Positions 23,529 through 35,640 of a stretch of 64,000 nucleotides of DNA are shown here, piece after piece (position 1 is the first letter of the stretch; each line of letters starts with the position of its first letter). The notes under the pieces were generated by a model. The model was not told where the DNA came from, did not search any database, and worked only from the letters and a program-made list of their open reading frames with translations. The position numbers were made by a program, and so were the translations under genes. Where the stretch lies: positions 66,763,501 through 66,827,500 of the forward strand of contig CM027381.1 of assembly GCA_015680905.1 (NCBI GenBank), written 5' to 3'. The stretch is from Coptis chinensis. Taxonomy: Eukaryota > Streptophyta > Magnoliopsida > Ranunculales > Ranunculaceae.

Positions 23529-25018
23529 TTGCACTATGATTATCAAACAACTTCTCTTACCAATTCAAATGATAGTGAAAAAAAAACATGGAAAGCATTT
23601 ATTGTCTACGTTGTCATCTCCATTTTCTTAATTGCTCCTTGCGTCTCATGTGTCACCTTCACTTCCACAAACCCAACCTATCAATTATGTGGCCAGCTGC
23701 GGAGTCAGGAATTTGAGTGAGGGTGAGCCACCCAAACAACCAAACATAAAAAAAAAAAAAAATTTCTTTTAGCTAATAATTCAAACTTAACCCAACCACA
23801 AAACAAATATATTTCGAACATCAAATATCTTATAAAACGATACAATAAGAACATTGGATCAAGAGTCTCTAAAATGCAATGTCCAGAGAAAAAGACAAAA
23901 GCCGGTAGAAAGCAATAGACAACTAGACAACGTGGAATATTGAAGTGAATGGGTAAATGCCAACGCTAAGATATGCAACCCTCTACAGAAACTTGAGGCA
24001 GAGACTGGCAAACAGAGTATTGTTGCGAGAGTAAAAGATCTCAATAGGAGTATTTTCACATTTTAAAACCCACCACTGAACAAATATATAATGAAAGCAC
24101 TAGTAGAACAAGATCACGGTGCAAATTCCTTCTTAAACACTTACAGAAACAGCTACCAAACGTCCTATTAACCAAGATCACATACGGAGTTTACCAGTTT
24201 CACTAACGAGTAACGAGTTCATTTCCACAACTTTTGACCAAAAGTCATCATATCCACATAATGACCTATTTACCGTCATTATTTTCCAACACCCTAGCAT
24301 GGATGGGAACATCTTCAATCTTCATAAGGAATACCAATATGGGATCTTGCATCTGCCATAAAAACTCATCCCTAAGTCCCTAACACAACCTCTATTGACT
24401 AAAAAAAGTAAAATTTACCATTTAATTAAACACACCTCAAGTTTCAATCAGCAGTCGCAATAATGACAGTCATAATTAAAACTAGAACACATTGACTCCC
24501 CTAAAAAAACTCTTAAAAACAACCAGAAATGGACCTAATTAACCAGAATAAACAACCAACAAATTGCCCTTACAGTTGCAAATCTAAGTATTTAGTGAAT
24601 TCACAACAAGAAATTAAGTAAGAGTTGTCATTAAATAATATGGTCTAGAAATCAGTACAAAAAGATTAAAAAAAAAAGACAATAAATTAAATAATGTGAG
24701 TCTTACCTAGTTACTCCACAAGAAGAGTAGAAATCTTTTAGTAAAAAAATAATGAGGAAGTTAGGGAGGAGAAGTGGAGTGAGTGAGGGTTTCTTTTGTT
24801 TGGGTTTCTAGAGTTTTTTTTTTTTTGTTTTTTTTTTGGTTCCACTGATACCATATATATTTTTTTTCAGGGAAATTGAGGGTGAGCTAGGGCGTACCCT
24901 GGGCCCCCCTAGCTCCGCCATTGTATGTGGCATCCATCACTCTGTAAAGTTAAGTGGCCTTCGAACCGGATTTGGTTGCTGCAATTCGAAGAACGTCTAC
25001 ACTATGGTAAGCACTTAC
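23529..25018 (+). pseudogene. Small exon with a hydrophobic segment, split by a hAT element
   Basis: If the hAT element and one TSD copy are ignored, an open frame runs through both sides. It carries KAFIVYVVISIFLIAPCVSC (signal- or anchor-like) and then a Cys-containing segment (YQLCGIHHSVKL, TGFGCCNSKNVYTM), with a plausible donor GTAAGC near 25009. There is no in-frame ATG upstream, so it may be an internal exon or a remnant. I do not recognise the family. The frame being open across the insertion site is the only evidence that it was coding. Confidence 0.35.
23694..24923. mobile_element. Non-autonomous hAT-type element, 1.23 kb
   Basis: The 8-bp duplication TATGTGGC lies at 23686-23693 and 24924-24931, diagnostic of the hAT superfamily. 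The ends are CAGCTGCGGAGTCAGG and, reversed, CAATGGCGGAGCTAGG; these are imperfect terminal inverted repeats sharing CA, GCGGAG and AGG. No transposase is seen inside, only AT-rich DNA with long homopolymers (T runs near 24815-24840). It would depend on a transposase made elsewhere. Confidence 0.82.
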
Positions 25019-25284
25019 AAATGCATGAATGTTGTGAGCATAGTGAGTAATTAACTAATATCCTTTGCATAAACAATTTACCTCTGAAGGTGATTGACTA
25101 TTGCTTGCAATGTGCGAGCTTGTATCAAATGTTTCCCCAAAGTGCATTAGTTGCATGATGTTACCTTTTGCATCAAAGGTGTTATTTTCTTGGTTTTCCC
25201 CTGCAACACCTACAAAACAATAAGTTACATATTTCCTTGAAAGCTAAATACAAATAGGAGAATACTCACAAACTTACTAGGTTG
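24932..25284. other. Remainder of the split exon and short non-coding DNA
   Basis: The first ~85 bases continue the candidate exon listed above. After the possible splice donor nothing coding is recognised up to the FRS-like pseudogene. Confidence 0.35.
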
Positions 25285-27740
25285 TATGTTTATCTTTTTT
25301 GAAGTCCTTGTCTTTTTTGTTGTTCTTTTTTCCACTGGATCCATGATTCTTCTTTTGGATAGATTTTTTTTCTTTCTCGGTTTCGGGTCACCAACTGTTA
25401 TGGGACCATCAACATTATCTTCTAGAACCTTCTTACGACGCCTTTTATTAGAATTTGAGGACGGATCTAATTTTGCTTAACCTAGAGCAGTTCATCTTTG
25501 GCTAAATTAATTAAACGCATCACTCGACATCGACCCTTTCATAACAATAGATTGTGCATTGCACATCAGTTCACTATGTCGTGCTGACGAGGGATCCAGA
25601 TCGTGCCTAATAACATCTCTATCAGTATCAATAATAACATCTAATATAACATCTTTTCTCCACCTATTCAAGTAATATTTTGATGGCAATTCAAGCCATC
25701 GTAACCTGCATATCAGTTTTAAAACATGTCCACATAATACTCTAATGAACTCAAACTTTTTGCAACTACAATTCAACGTATGAGTTAGAAGAACATATGT
25801 AACAGTGTGACATCTTTGACGATCATCAACTAGAGTAACTTTATATGTTTGGGTAGTTCCATCATCCTCAACGAATTCCAAATCCCAATCAATCAAATGA
25901 ACCAATTCATTATGGAACTCCTCAAATATCTTTTAAGAATATGTCTTTGAAACTTCATACTCAAGCTTCCAGCATGATCGAAGTGAAGGTAAGAATTGGC
26001 CTGGTGTGACCTCTTTGCTTCTTATGCTTCTTTTTAACATGTACCTGCTAACACTCGGTCATATTGTTTGATATAAGTAAAAAATAGGTGTTTAGTCTTA
26101 TTAATGCTAAAGAACACTAATAACATGCAAACAATCTATTTTTACTTTTAAATCAAAGTTTCTACTCTCAATATGATATTGCATATATAACAAGAGTAAA
26201 GATTCGTTCCACTCTTAATTGATTAGACCTAAACGAATTTAACAATGATAAACAATGAAACAATGCGAGACTAATTACTTCTAAATAGAGCTAATATGGT
26301 GAAAGTTGATTTGAATCTATTCTAAATTAAACTAAAGCAATTAAATATAAACTTATGAATATGGAAGAGAAAATAGAGGGAGTTTGAATCAACTTTAATG
26401 ATTTCCTAACATACTAGTATAAAGTTGTTGCAAAACTCTAATTTTTATGTTTTCACACAAGGTTCAAACATAAAGGTTAGGCCTTTAATGATCTCTAATT
26501 ACTTATGGTATCTCTAGTCATATAATAATTAGCATTAGAGGAAGTTTAAGCCCATTCTCATGGCGAATTAACTATCCTTTAGCCTAGAATAATTCTACTC
26601 ATGTCTAAGTAGAGAAACCTAGGCTTGAAGCTCTACAACTACTCTACACTAATATATCAAGTTTTCATCAAAACTTCAATCAAAACCCTTATAATGGAGC
26701 TTTAGCTATGACTCACGAGAATATCATGTAAATAAGAATAAAAGGAAGACATAGTAATAAGAATAATTTGTATTAAAATAAGAACTTGAAGTGTTTTAAT
26801 AGAGTTTTAGGCTAAGAACATGAAACCTAAATTATATTAAACTATGGGGGAAGATATAGATTTGATTTTCCTTAAACCTCTTTATAAAGAAAAGGTTTAG
26901 GTTACAATTTCGTGCATGGGCTTGGGAGCTGTGTTTTAGGCCACTAAATCAAGCCCAAAACCTAAATACTCAAGTCCAAAAGGGTTCTCTCTGTTGGAAT
27001 TTACTGCAATACCCTTTTTATCTACTTTTACTATTCTAATTGGGTCGAGACATCGACTATTAGAAAACTCTTTCTGATCCGGTCGTTTTGATATAAAATA
27101 GGCCCAATTCTGAGGTCTGAGTCCAAAGATACGGTCTGTTGAAGTTTTGTTAACTTTCTATTCTTTTTTTTGCCCGAGTTGACTTTGACTTTCTAGCTTT
27201 GACTAGGTTTTAAAAGACTTTTTCCCCTTGAAACTTGAGCTTTAACCATAGAACTTCTCTAGCAATCAATTTGACTCATTTCTCTTGCAAAAGTGATTTA
27301 TTTCTTCACATATTTGAATTGACTCCAAGACCTGAAATACACAAAACCAAGTAAATAGTACTAAACTCTTATTATTATAAACATAATTGGCCTAAATGGA
27401 GTACTATTAAGGGGTTTAAACTACAGCTTTGGGTACTTATCATTGTTCAATGAATTCGCAAAGAATTATTGTTCTTGGGGAGAATTTCTTCAAGAAACTG
27501 TTCACACTTTTACTCCTCTAAGTTGTCATTATACCTGCACAAAAATGAGAACGCCCATAAAATTGAACCCACTTCTTGTGTACTTTGTACAAACCATTCA
27601 ACCACTGATTTTCTACTAGTCCATATTTTTTAAGCAACTTCGCCCAGCTTATTTCGAATTCCTCTTCTGTCTCTGGTTCATATATATACGCACATTTTCA
27701 TCTCTGTTGGAAAGAAAGTATGTTGCACATAAACTTGTTT
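25285..27740 (-). pseudogene. FAR1/FRS-like (MULE-derived) pseudogene A
   Basis: On the minus strand the right part (27740-27448) reads as the end of a MULE-type transposase domain: KKYGLVENQWLNGLYK, VHKKWVQFYG, FCAGIMTT, and SVNSFLKKFSPRTIILCEFIEQ. A solo LTR interrupts at 27442. The frame then resumes left of 26069 with TPGQFLPSLRSCWKLEYEVS and a SWIM zinc finger (CSCKKF...VLCGHVLK, about 25740-25790). A basic Lys/Arg-rich tail with NKRRRKKV follows at 25285-25490. Stops occur at MTT-stop and KTYS-stop. FAR1/FRS proteins are transcription factors derived from Mutator-like transposases. The N-terminal FAR1 domain is not seen here. Confidence 0.78.
26069..27442 (-). mobile_element. Athila-type solo LTR inside FRS pseudogene A
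   Basis: Read on the minus strand it starts TGATAAGTACCCAAAGC and ends ACTTATATCA. TTGTT is duplicated at 26064-26068 and 27443-27447. It aligns with the 5' LTR of the minus-strand Athila element at 45084-46415, as in the shared TTCGTTCCACTC and ATTAAGGGGTT segments. The 1374-bp length is similar. No internal region is present. Confidence 0.88.
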
Positions 27741-27744
27741 TAAG

Positions 27745-28909
27745 TGCTTTGAAACATTTAAAAAAAATATGCCACAAGCATAATCACACATCTACTTATT
27801 TGATCACCATCCGAATCTTAAAAGATAATTTAGGCTTTCTTTAGATCGATATAGCCATAAATACATACATGTACAAATTTTACCGCTAGTTGCCCCATTG
27901 AACCTCTTATTAGTCATTTACATTTTTCACCAACAGTAGTCCTTTACCCATCTATTAAACCCCAAAATAAAATAAACCCACCTATTTAATGAGTATGAGA
28001 AATAGGATAAATGCAGAAAAATGAAGAGAAAGACTTGTCCAAAACAAAAATTAGTTATTTGTTTCAGAAAGAAAAGAAAAATAAAAGTTAGAACTCCCAA
28101 AGTCAAATCGAAAGGAGTCAAAAAGCCAAAAAGGCTAAGTATGGAAACATATTTTAGAAGCAGGAAAGAACAAAAGATTTCTCTAGTATTAAAATTTTGA
28201 AGACCCTATATATTCTCTCATACTTATCATATTTTTTATTTTACATTCTATTTTCTTCTACACTACCACCTAAGCCCCATAATACCTAATAAAGACCTCT
28301 AGCTCAACTAGGAGTAGGGTAGTGTGATAATAAGTAGTAGTTGTGATCAATTGACCTCGGCTATTGTGATTGTCATTGAGTATGTGAAGAAACGTGTGCC
28401 CACTGTACATTGGAGTTAGCGAAACTTGAGTAGAAAAATTATAAGAGAATTTGTATTTCCACACATACCTGTGAGAACCCACTTAAGGACACTCTCTAAA
28501 GGATCCAGAAACAGACTTGCTTGTACAGTTCATTGTAAAAATTCACTGCATGAATGATCATATGTAGATGTTTTAATTATTATGTATTTATTAACTTAAG
28601 TTTCAAAAGAATTACTTCTTGTTCCCCGCTACTGAGATGTATAGCTATCTGAGATTAATTTAGGGAACAAACCTTTGTTACTAAGTCATTGTAGTATAGA
28701 TGAAGTTTGTGAGTGTCTTCTCTAGAAAACTCTCACGAGGCTATAACTCGTCCACTAGGGAATTTCTAGTGGTTTAAGGTCTTGTTGCATACGGTCAATT
28801 CAATCGCACTCTGCGAAACGAGAATTAGTTTAGACGACACATTTTAGCCACTTATTAGTTTTAATGCCTTATTTGCTGAGGACAAGCAAAGTGCTGTTTG
28901 GGGGTGGTG
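27745..28909 (+). mobile_element. Athila-type 3' internal remnant with polypurine tract
   Basis: No ORF is recognised. The last bases before the LTR at 28910 read GAGGACAAGCAAAG then GTTTGGGGGTGGTG, the typical polypurine-tract context of plant Athila/Gypsy 3' ends. The left boundary with the FRS pseudogene is not defined. Confidence 0.5.
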
Positions 28910-30414
28910 TGATAAGCACCCAAAACTGTATTATAAAGCCCATAGAGACACCACATATTGGTTTATTACGTGTTTAATAAATGTAAATTAATTGTATTTT
29001 CGTGTTTTCATAGGTTTCGGCAGTTAACGACAAAATTCTAGCAAAACCTGCGTTTTAGCATGAAAAAGTTGTACAGAATAATGCTTGAACTTGAAGTCTT
29101 CTCTCTCTGCCCATTTGAAGCTCAAAAAGGCCAAAATAAAGCACATGTACTCAACACCGACCATTTCTGAGTCAAATCTAAACAACAATGCAGAAAAATC
29201 GTGGAACTTCTAATGATCATATCTTCTAATTCTGGACTCCGAATTAGGCACGAGAACTGTCAAAATGATAAGTGCGGCAAGCTCTACGAAAAGATGTGAA
29301 GTTGTAAAACTCACCAGGGCCCACATGGACTCACCATTGGTCAAAGCACATGGGTCCATCACTTAGTGGTTTCTCCACTAAATGAACACTAACAAAGTGG
29401 TACACTAAAGGAGCATTAAATAAAAAAGTGGAGCACTAAGATAATTGGGGGAGGGAGGAGGGGGGGGGGGGGGGTAGGGGATTGAAATCAAAAACTAGTT
29501 TTCATATGTAGATGGAATGTTTTAGTTTTAAAAAGGAAGGAAAGTTTCTTTGTAACTTGTTAATGGAGTCTTCTCCATAAGAAATAAAAAAAACTTCTTC
29601 TCTCTCAACTTGTTTTCTTTCTGCTTATTCTTCTTATTTAGTTCATACATCCTATGATCATGAGCTAAAACCCTCCCTTGTGGAGGGTTAATGATGCTCA
29701 TGTGAGGAACATGTTTGATTTTTAGTGGCCTGAGGCATTCGATTAGGAAAAACAAGTTTTCTTTTGCATCCTGTCACAAAATGACAGAGTACGACCAAGT
29801 TTGGAGTCTAGAACTAAAGATCAAGTAGCGCACGCGACCTAGGTGACACTAGGACTAGTAGCATGCGCTATTTCCTCGTATAATCAGTCTTCAAATTTTG
29901 GACATCTGGTGTAGAGTAAGACTAGGGATTGAATGGAAATTTCTGAGATGAAATATCACTTCAATTCTTCAAGCTAACATGTTGTTCTCATAAAGGAGTT
30001 CAACGTGTTAGGGACCAAAACTCGAATCCGACTCGGGTTTGTCTATGAACCTGATGAGGATTAGAGATGCAGTGATGAAGACCCTAGAAATTATAGTTGA
30101 TTTCACATGAGTAGATTTAATCCTCCACATATTTCTCTCTTATATCTTCTCTTATAATTTAGAATTAAATTGTTGTTTGTAACTTGCAATTGAATTAAGT
30201 TAAGTGTAGTGTAATGTAAGAAAAACTTCTTAAAAAATCCTTCTCACCAAAACAATTCCCAAGAGAAATTTCAGCACCATTGTTTAAATAGGCTCTAGTG
30301 TTTAGGTATGGGACGAAACCCTTACTCGAGCTATACAAACATCAAATAATTTTGTGAGTCGTAAGGTACTTGACTATGTGTAAGTTTAAGTAACATCAAA
30401 TAAACAAAATATCA
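28910..30414 (+). repeat. Athila-type LTR (family TGATAAGCACCC), probable 3' LTR
   Basis: It begins TGATAAGCACCCAAAA and ends AATATCA. It resembles LTRs at 31713, 33942 and 40518. Its left flank is a polypurine tract, so it is probably a 3' LTR. The flanking 5-mers do not match (TGGTG and TATCG), as expected if the left side is internal element DNA. It contains a run of about 17 G near 29461-29475. Confidence 0.72.
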
Positions 30415-30424
30415 TATCGCATCA

Positions 30425-31250
30425 AGGCGGATTTGGCAACTTTTAATGGTCTTTTGCATATTGAGGATTTTATTGATTGGCTTAAATCTGTAGACTATTT
30501 TTTTGATATTATGAAAATTCTTCCAGAGAAGCAAGTTAAGATTGTGGCTTTTAAATTTATTGGTGGTGCATCTTCTTGGTAGGAGCAGAAACAACATGAG
30601 CGTATTCGTCAAGGTTTGAAACCGATTCGTTCTTGGAAACGTATGAGGTAGATATTAATGGCACAATATCTTCCTCCAAATTTTGCTTAACTTCTCTTCA
30701 CTGCACTCCAGAATTGCAAACAAGGTAATCGTACTATTCAAAAATATATTAATGAGTTTTATCGGCTATTTTCTCGTAATGATTTGCAAGAGACTGAGGA
30801 TTTACAAATTGCTAGATTCATTAATGGTTTGTCATGGCATATTCAGAAAGATCTAACTTCTCATCAACACTTCATTTTATATGTCATTATTAATAATGTA
30901 CTTAAGGTTGAACAATTTATGGAGCAACCTAAACTTAATTTTTAACCGTTTTTCATATAACCAAAGATCCACACCCTTTAAATCCAACCCATCTTATCAT
31001 AACTCACCATATTTTAGTGTTTCACCATCTTCATCTTCCCAAGTCCCTTCTACCCCATCTACTCCACATGTTACCCCTACCCAACCTACCACCTCTCCTT
31101 ATAAAACACCTACCTATCATCAACCTCCAGACCGTCCTAATACCCGCTCAACCCATTTCCCAAATTCCTCAAACACTAACACTCAATATCCGAAACCTCC
31201 ATCCACCAATCCATATCTTCATCCCAAACCTTGTACGTGTTATATATAAA
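30425..31250 (+). pseudogene. Chromovirus-like Gypsy gag fragment
   Basis: Plus-strand reading gives IEDFIDWLKSVDYFF, KQVKIVAFKFIGGASSW, RIRQGLKPIRSWKRM, NCKQGNRTIQKYINEFYRL and LQIARFINGL, the order of a Retrotrans_gag domain of plant chromoviruses. A Ser/Pro/Thr-rich linker follows to about 31250. Stops replace Trp, Arg/Gln and Gln codons. The zinc knuckle and pol are absent, so only the middle of gag remains. Confidence 0.75.
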
Positions 31251-31712
31251 CTGTTCACCTCAGAGCAAGACCATAACTATAACTTCTATGTTTCATAAAG
31301 AATCAAAATTACCATGTGAATCAGGTCAAGCAAATTGGGCCAGGTTAGCCTACTTCGTTGAGTAGCGTCAGATCAAAGCCCAAATAGCAACAAGTTACTA
31401 CATAGTTACATAATAAATTAAACAAAAGTAAAACATCAACAACCAAATAACTCAAATCAAAATCATGTATAATCATAACATCTTAACAATCTAGGGTTTC
31501 TGATTTGATTTAACAACCGCAACAATCATAAACAATGAGGTGAACTAGATTCTGAGAAGAAAAATTACCTTTCTTCTCCATTGTTGATTCACTATTGAAT
31601 AATCACGCTTTGCAAAATTATCAGTAAATCTCCATTATCGAATTTGAGGATCATCAAATCTCCATTATCAATTTGAGTGGAATCGCCATAGAGAGAGAGA
31701 GAGTGGATGCCT
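31251..31712. other. Unassigned AT-rich stretch ending in a GA microsatellite
   Basis: No gene is recognised. A block naming CTCCATTATC with AATTTGAG is repeated near 31630 and 31660. A short (GA)n tract at 31690-31703 precedes the LTR at 31713. Confidence 0.4.
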
Positions 31713-32995
31713 TGATAAGCACCCAAAACTATAATATAAAACTCCGTAGAGACATAGCATTTTGGTTAATTATGTATTTAATAATAATAAATTAATGATA
31801 TTTTCATGCTTTTACATGATTGAGCAATCAACGTGAAAATGAGGATAAAAGCCGGTATTTAAGCACAAAATAGTTTGTCTACATGAAGTATTTTGATTTA
31901 GCCCATGTGAAGCTCAATGAAGTCCGACTAAAGCTCAGGGAATCAAACAGGACAGTTTCAAGTTAGAACAGGATCAAAGTGTCAGAAAAGCATCAAACTT
32001 CCGAAGTCCGTATTTGCTGAACCTGGACTCCAATAGCGAAAAATGAACCACAAGAAATATCAATGCGGCGAGCTCTACAGATAGGCGAGACTTTGTAAAA
32101 AGTCAACTTTTTGGACTCGCCACTGGTCGAGACATGAAGGACCCACTATGCGGACCCACATAATCTGGCAACCAAGCTCACACGTTAAGCTTCCGCACAA
32201 ATCAAGCTGCAATAAAACCATGAAAGACTTTTGTGCTTAACTTTGGCACAAAAGTCCTAATTGGTGGCATGATTAGGTGGCTTACTTAAATGGAAAAAAA
32301 GTCCTAATTGGTGGCATGATTAGGTAGCAAACAAATTTATTTGATTTTGGCACAAAAGTCCTGATTGGTGGCTTAATTAGGTGGCTTAATGTCTTAATTA
32401 GAAAAAAATCAAGATTTCTCATTTATGGATGCAGTTGGATATTAGAATTCATGTGGATGTAAAGAAAATGAGCACTCTCATTTTCTATAAAAAGATGTCT
32501 TCATGAGTAAGAAATAACTTTTGCTCCATTAGTTAAGTTTAGTCCTGAGTAGAAAGTTTCCATGTTTTGTAATTTTTGGTTTCGTTAAGTCAAGTTTGTA
32601 ATGTTTTCAAATCTATGTAGTTAATTTAAAATACTTTCTAAGTAATAAGTATCAATTTTCTTTGTTATTGTCTTTTCTTTACAATCAAGTTAAGTTGTTG
32701 TAATTTGTAGAATCTAAAGATCATAAGAAAATCGGTTAAAACTTTCGTAGGTTTTAGTAATTTAAATGCTAAACACCGTAGAGCAGTTTAATTAATCAAC
32801 CACAAATCATTCTCACAAATTCCCTAGGTTGAAATTCTAGTGAAGTATATACAAACAAATACTCTAGACTTTCGGTGGAACGATTCCCTTACTCGAAGTG
32901 TATTACAACGTACACGTGAGTTAGGTATTTGATCAAGTGTACTCGAGTGTGTGTAAAAGTCATAGATTTTTACACGTGCAAAAGTGAGTTTATCA
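31713..32995 (+). repeat. Athila-type solo LTR, 1.28 kb
   Basis: It begins TGATAAGCACCCAAAACT and ends GAGTTTATCA. No internal coding sequence or primer-binding site flanks it. The adjacent sequences are not a direct duplication (TGCCT left, GGCAT right). Inside, AAAGTCCTAATTGGTGGC occurs three times near 32249, 32303 and 32357, a ~54-bp tandem repeat. Confidence 0.75.
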
Positions 32996-33566
32996 GGCAT
33001 TTTTTTTTTTTATTTTTGAGAAATAAGAACAAATATTTTTTTTCTTTTTTGATAGGTTGTGATCCGACGCTCAGGGTTTGTTAACACTGCATTTGCGATT
33101 TCATTTTGCGACTATATTTCATATTTGTCGTGATAAAGTTGTAACACAAAATGTGATGCTAAAATAAGTGCAAGTAGTTAAAAGGACAAGGGCCCGAGAG
33201 GTACACTTTTAAAGAAAGGGATATCTGGAAAAAAAAAATATGATTTCACTGTTTCCTTACATATTACTTTCGGAGTTGACCTGTCAAAATAGTGCCCATT
33301 TAAACTTTGACCTGTCAACATGTAAACAAGGCAGCGAACTATAAATCTCGCTTCACAATATTTAATCTTGGACCTCAAATAATCAGATCCTCAATCCTAA
33401 TTCCTCTATCTCTTTCTCTCTTCACTCAATATCACTTCAAGAAACCAACGTACATGATCATTCTCTTCAGCTCCTCCCTTTCTCTCTCTAACACACACGT
33501 AAATCAAAACTACCTTCTCATTTCCTCATTCTTAACCAAGGAACCCAAACCTAAGATTTCCACACC
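32996..33566. other. Unassigned region, CT-rich near the gene fragment
   Basis: The right part (about 33400-33560) is rich in TCTC and looks like a plant 5' UTR ahead of the ORF at 33567. The left part is AT-rich with long T runs and no recognised feature. Confidence 0.35.
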
Positions 33567-33941
33567 ATGTCTCCGGAGGAGGCAAGGAAAGCTGCCATAA
33601 CTGCTACTGAATTACTAAGTCATGAGGCTATGGATCTTCAAGCCAACATGTGGACTGAAGAGTACCTTGAGAAGATACGGAGAAATAAAGGGCGTCATAT
33701 TAACATTGTCAAGTATTTTCACACAATATATGTTGAAGAAAACTGCTTGAGCTGGCTAATTGGAATACACAAGAATCTTTTAAACCTCAAAAAAACTATC
33801 ATCCATGTTTTCCAGAATCTCCCATGCACTCTGCTTGTAAGTTGTAATACAATATATGGACAAACCTTTCATTCCACCATTTCAAAGAATTTACTCCAGA
33901 TTGCAGGCATGGAAAAACCAGACCTACGCAGCTATGTGGAG
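33567..33941 (+). pseudogene. Unrecognised gene fragment cut by an Athila element
   Basis: From the ATG at 33567 an open frame begins MSPEEARKAAITATELL and continues QANMWTEEYLEKIRRNKGRH, a plausible helical, charged N-terminus. The later part of the frame looks intronic; an acceptor-like TTGCAG at 33901-33906 is followed by a segment that can read AWKNQTYAAMW. The Athila LTR begins at 33942 and ends the gene. I do not recognise the family. Confidence 0.4.
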
Positions 33942-35621
33942 TGATAAGCACCCAAAAATATAATACTAAACTCTGTAGAGACATAGCATTTTGGTTAATT
34001 ATGTGTTTAATAATCATAAAATAATTATATTTTCGTACTTTTGCAGGTTTTCACAGTTAACGTGAATATAATGATAAAACTAGCATCAAAGTACGGGAAT
34101 AATGTGCATACTTGAAGTTTTCCCACTCAGCTCCAGTGAAGCCCAACAAAGCCTGACTATAGCTGAAGATTCCAAAGGGACAAAACCAATGCAGAACGGG
34201 ACCACGTGTAAAGAAGCAACAAACTTCCGAAGCTCACATTTTTCAAACCTGGACACCGATTTTGGCAAGTGAACTGCCAGAACAACCAGGGTGATGAGCT
34301 CTACACAAAGACAGAAAGTTGTAAAAATGCCAAAATCTGAGCCGCCACTGGACACAGCACGTGGACCCACTTTGCGGGCCCATAAGAAATGATGAGTCAT
34401 CAGGCATAGACAAGTGGCAAGTTATGGACGCTTTTGTGACACCTTACAAGAAAAGACAAGACAAGAAATTAAATGCATGATTAGATGGTTGATTAGAAAG
34501 GGTGAAAAAAGTTTGGATGTTTTGAAAAGAAAAAGGCAAACTTTGGGGAAAAAAATTGGATGTTTTGAAAAAGGAAAAGACAAACTTATAAATGTGGGAA
34601 GGCTTCATGTGAGATTCCGAAGGGATATATATTTTGGATGTTGGAGAAAGGAGGGGGAGCTTCTTGCATTTTATTTTGTTGTTTACAATTTTATGCTTAG
34701 TATTATCTCATTTTGAAGCTTTTGTATTAGGTTGGCACAGGAAGTCTTAAATTTCTAATAAAATCTATTTTCTTCAGGTTCAATTTCCAGTTCTTCATTT
34801 GCTTCTTTTCACTTTTTCATTTCATACATGCAAGACATAAAATCAATCCAAGGACCATGAGCTAAAACTCTCCCAAGGGGAGGGTTAATGATGCTCATGT
34901 GAGGATCAGGTTGCAATTTAGTAGTTTAGAATCACTACTTAGGGAATAGGGTTTGATTATACATCTGGTTCCAAAATGATTGAGTCTGACCAAGTTTGGA
35001 GTGCTCATACTCCAGACCAGTCTCGTTCTAGACCTAGTTAACACTAGGTCAAGTCTCGTGCGAGACCCTATAGTGGCCGTTATCCCTCTGGTTTGTCCAG
35101 CTAGTGTATACTTAAACCAGGAGTTGAAGTGATATTCCATAGATGGAATGTTAATTCAACTCCTCATGCGGGCTAGTGAGATGAACTCAGAGATGAGTAC
35201 ATCTTACTAGGGATTGATACACGACGCCATTTTGGGTTTGTCTATGAACTCGAGACAGATTAAAGTTGTAGTGATAAGGTACTCTAAACTTTTGTAATTG
35301 ACCTTGCATGATTATGATTAACCTTCTTCATGTATCTCTCTCTCTCTCTATCTAGTTTATCAAGTAATCAATCTTTGTAATTCTAAGTTAACTTGCATTC
35401 CAAGTTTTAATTGAGCAACACAAGAAATAACAAAGTAAATCCTACCTACTAATTCCCTTGAAGTTGTAAATCCAGTTGTGAACCTTGCGTAGTCCTAAGG
35501 TTTGGACGATCTCTTACTCGACCTATGCTACCAACCCACGTAAGTAAGGTAATTTGACTAGTCAGATGTTTTACTGACTTTGGACTCAAAAGAACAAAAC
35601 CTATAAAAACATTGATTATCA
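33942..35621 (+). repeat. 5' LTR of the plus-strand Athila
   Basis: It begins TGATAAGCACCCAAAA and ends TTGATTATCA, 1680 bp, immediately followed by AA and a primer-binding site. It belongs to the same family as the LTRs at 28910, 31713 and 40518. Confidence 0.82.
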
Positions 35622-35623
35622 AA

Positions 35624-35640
35624 TGGCGCTGCTACACACC
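35624..35640 (+). other. Athila primer-binding site (plus element)
   Basis: TGGCGCTGCTACACACC lies two bases inside the LTR. Its TGGCGC(C/T)G core matches the tRNA-derived primer site used by Athila elements. Confidence 0.7.
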
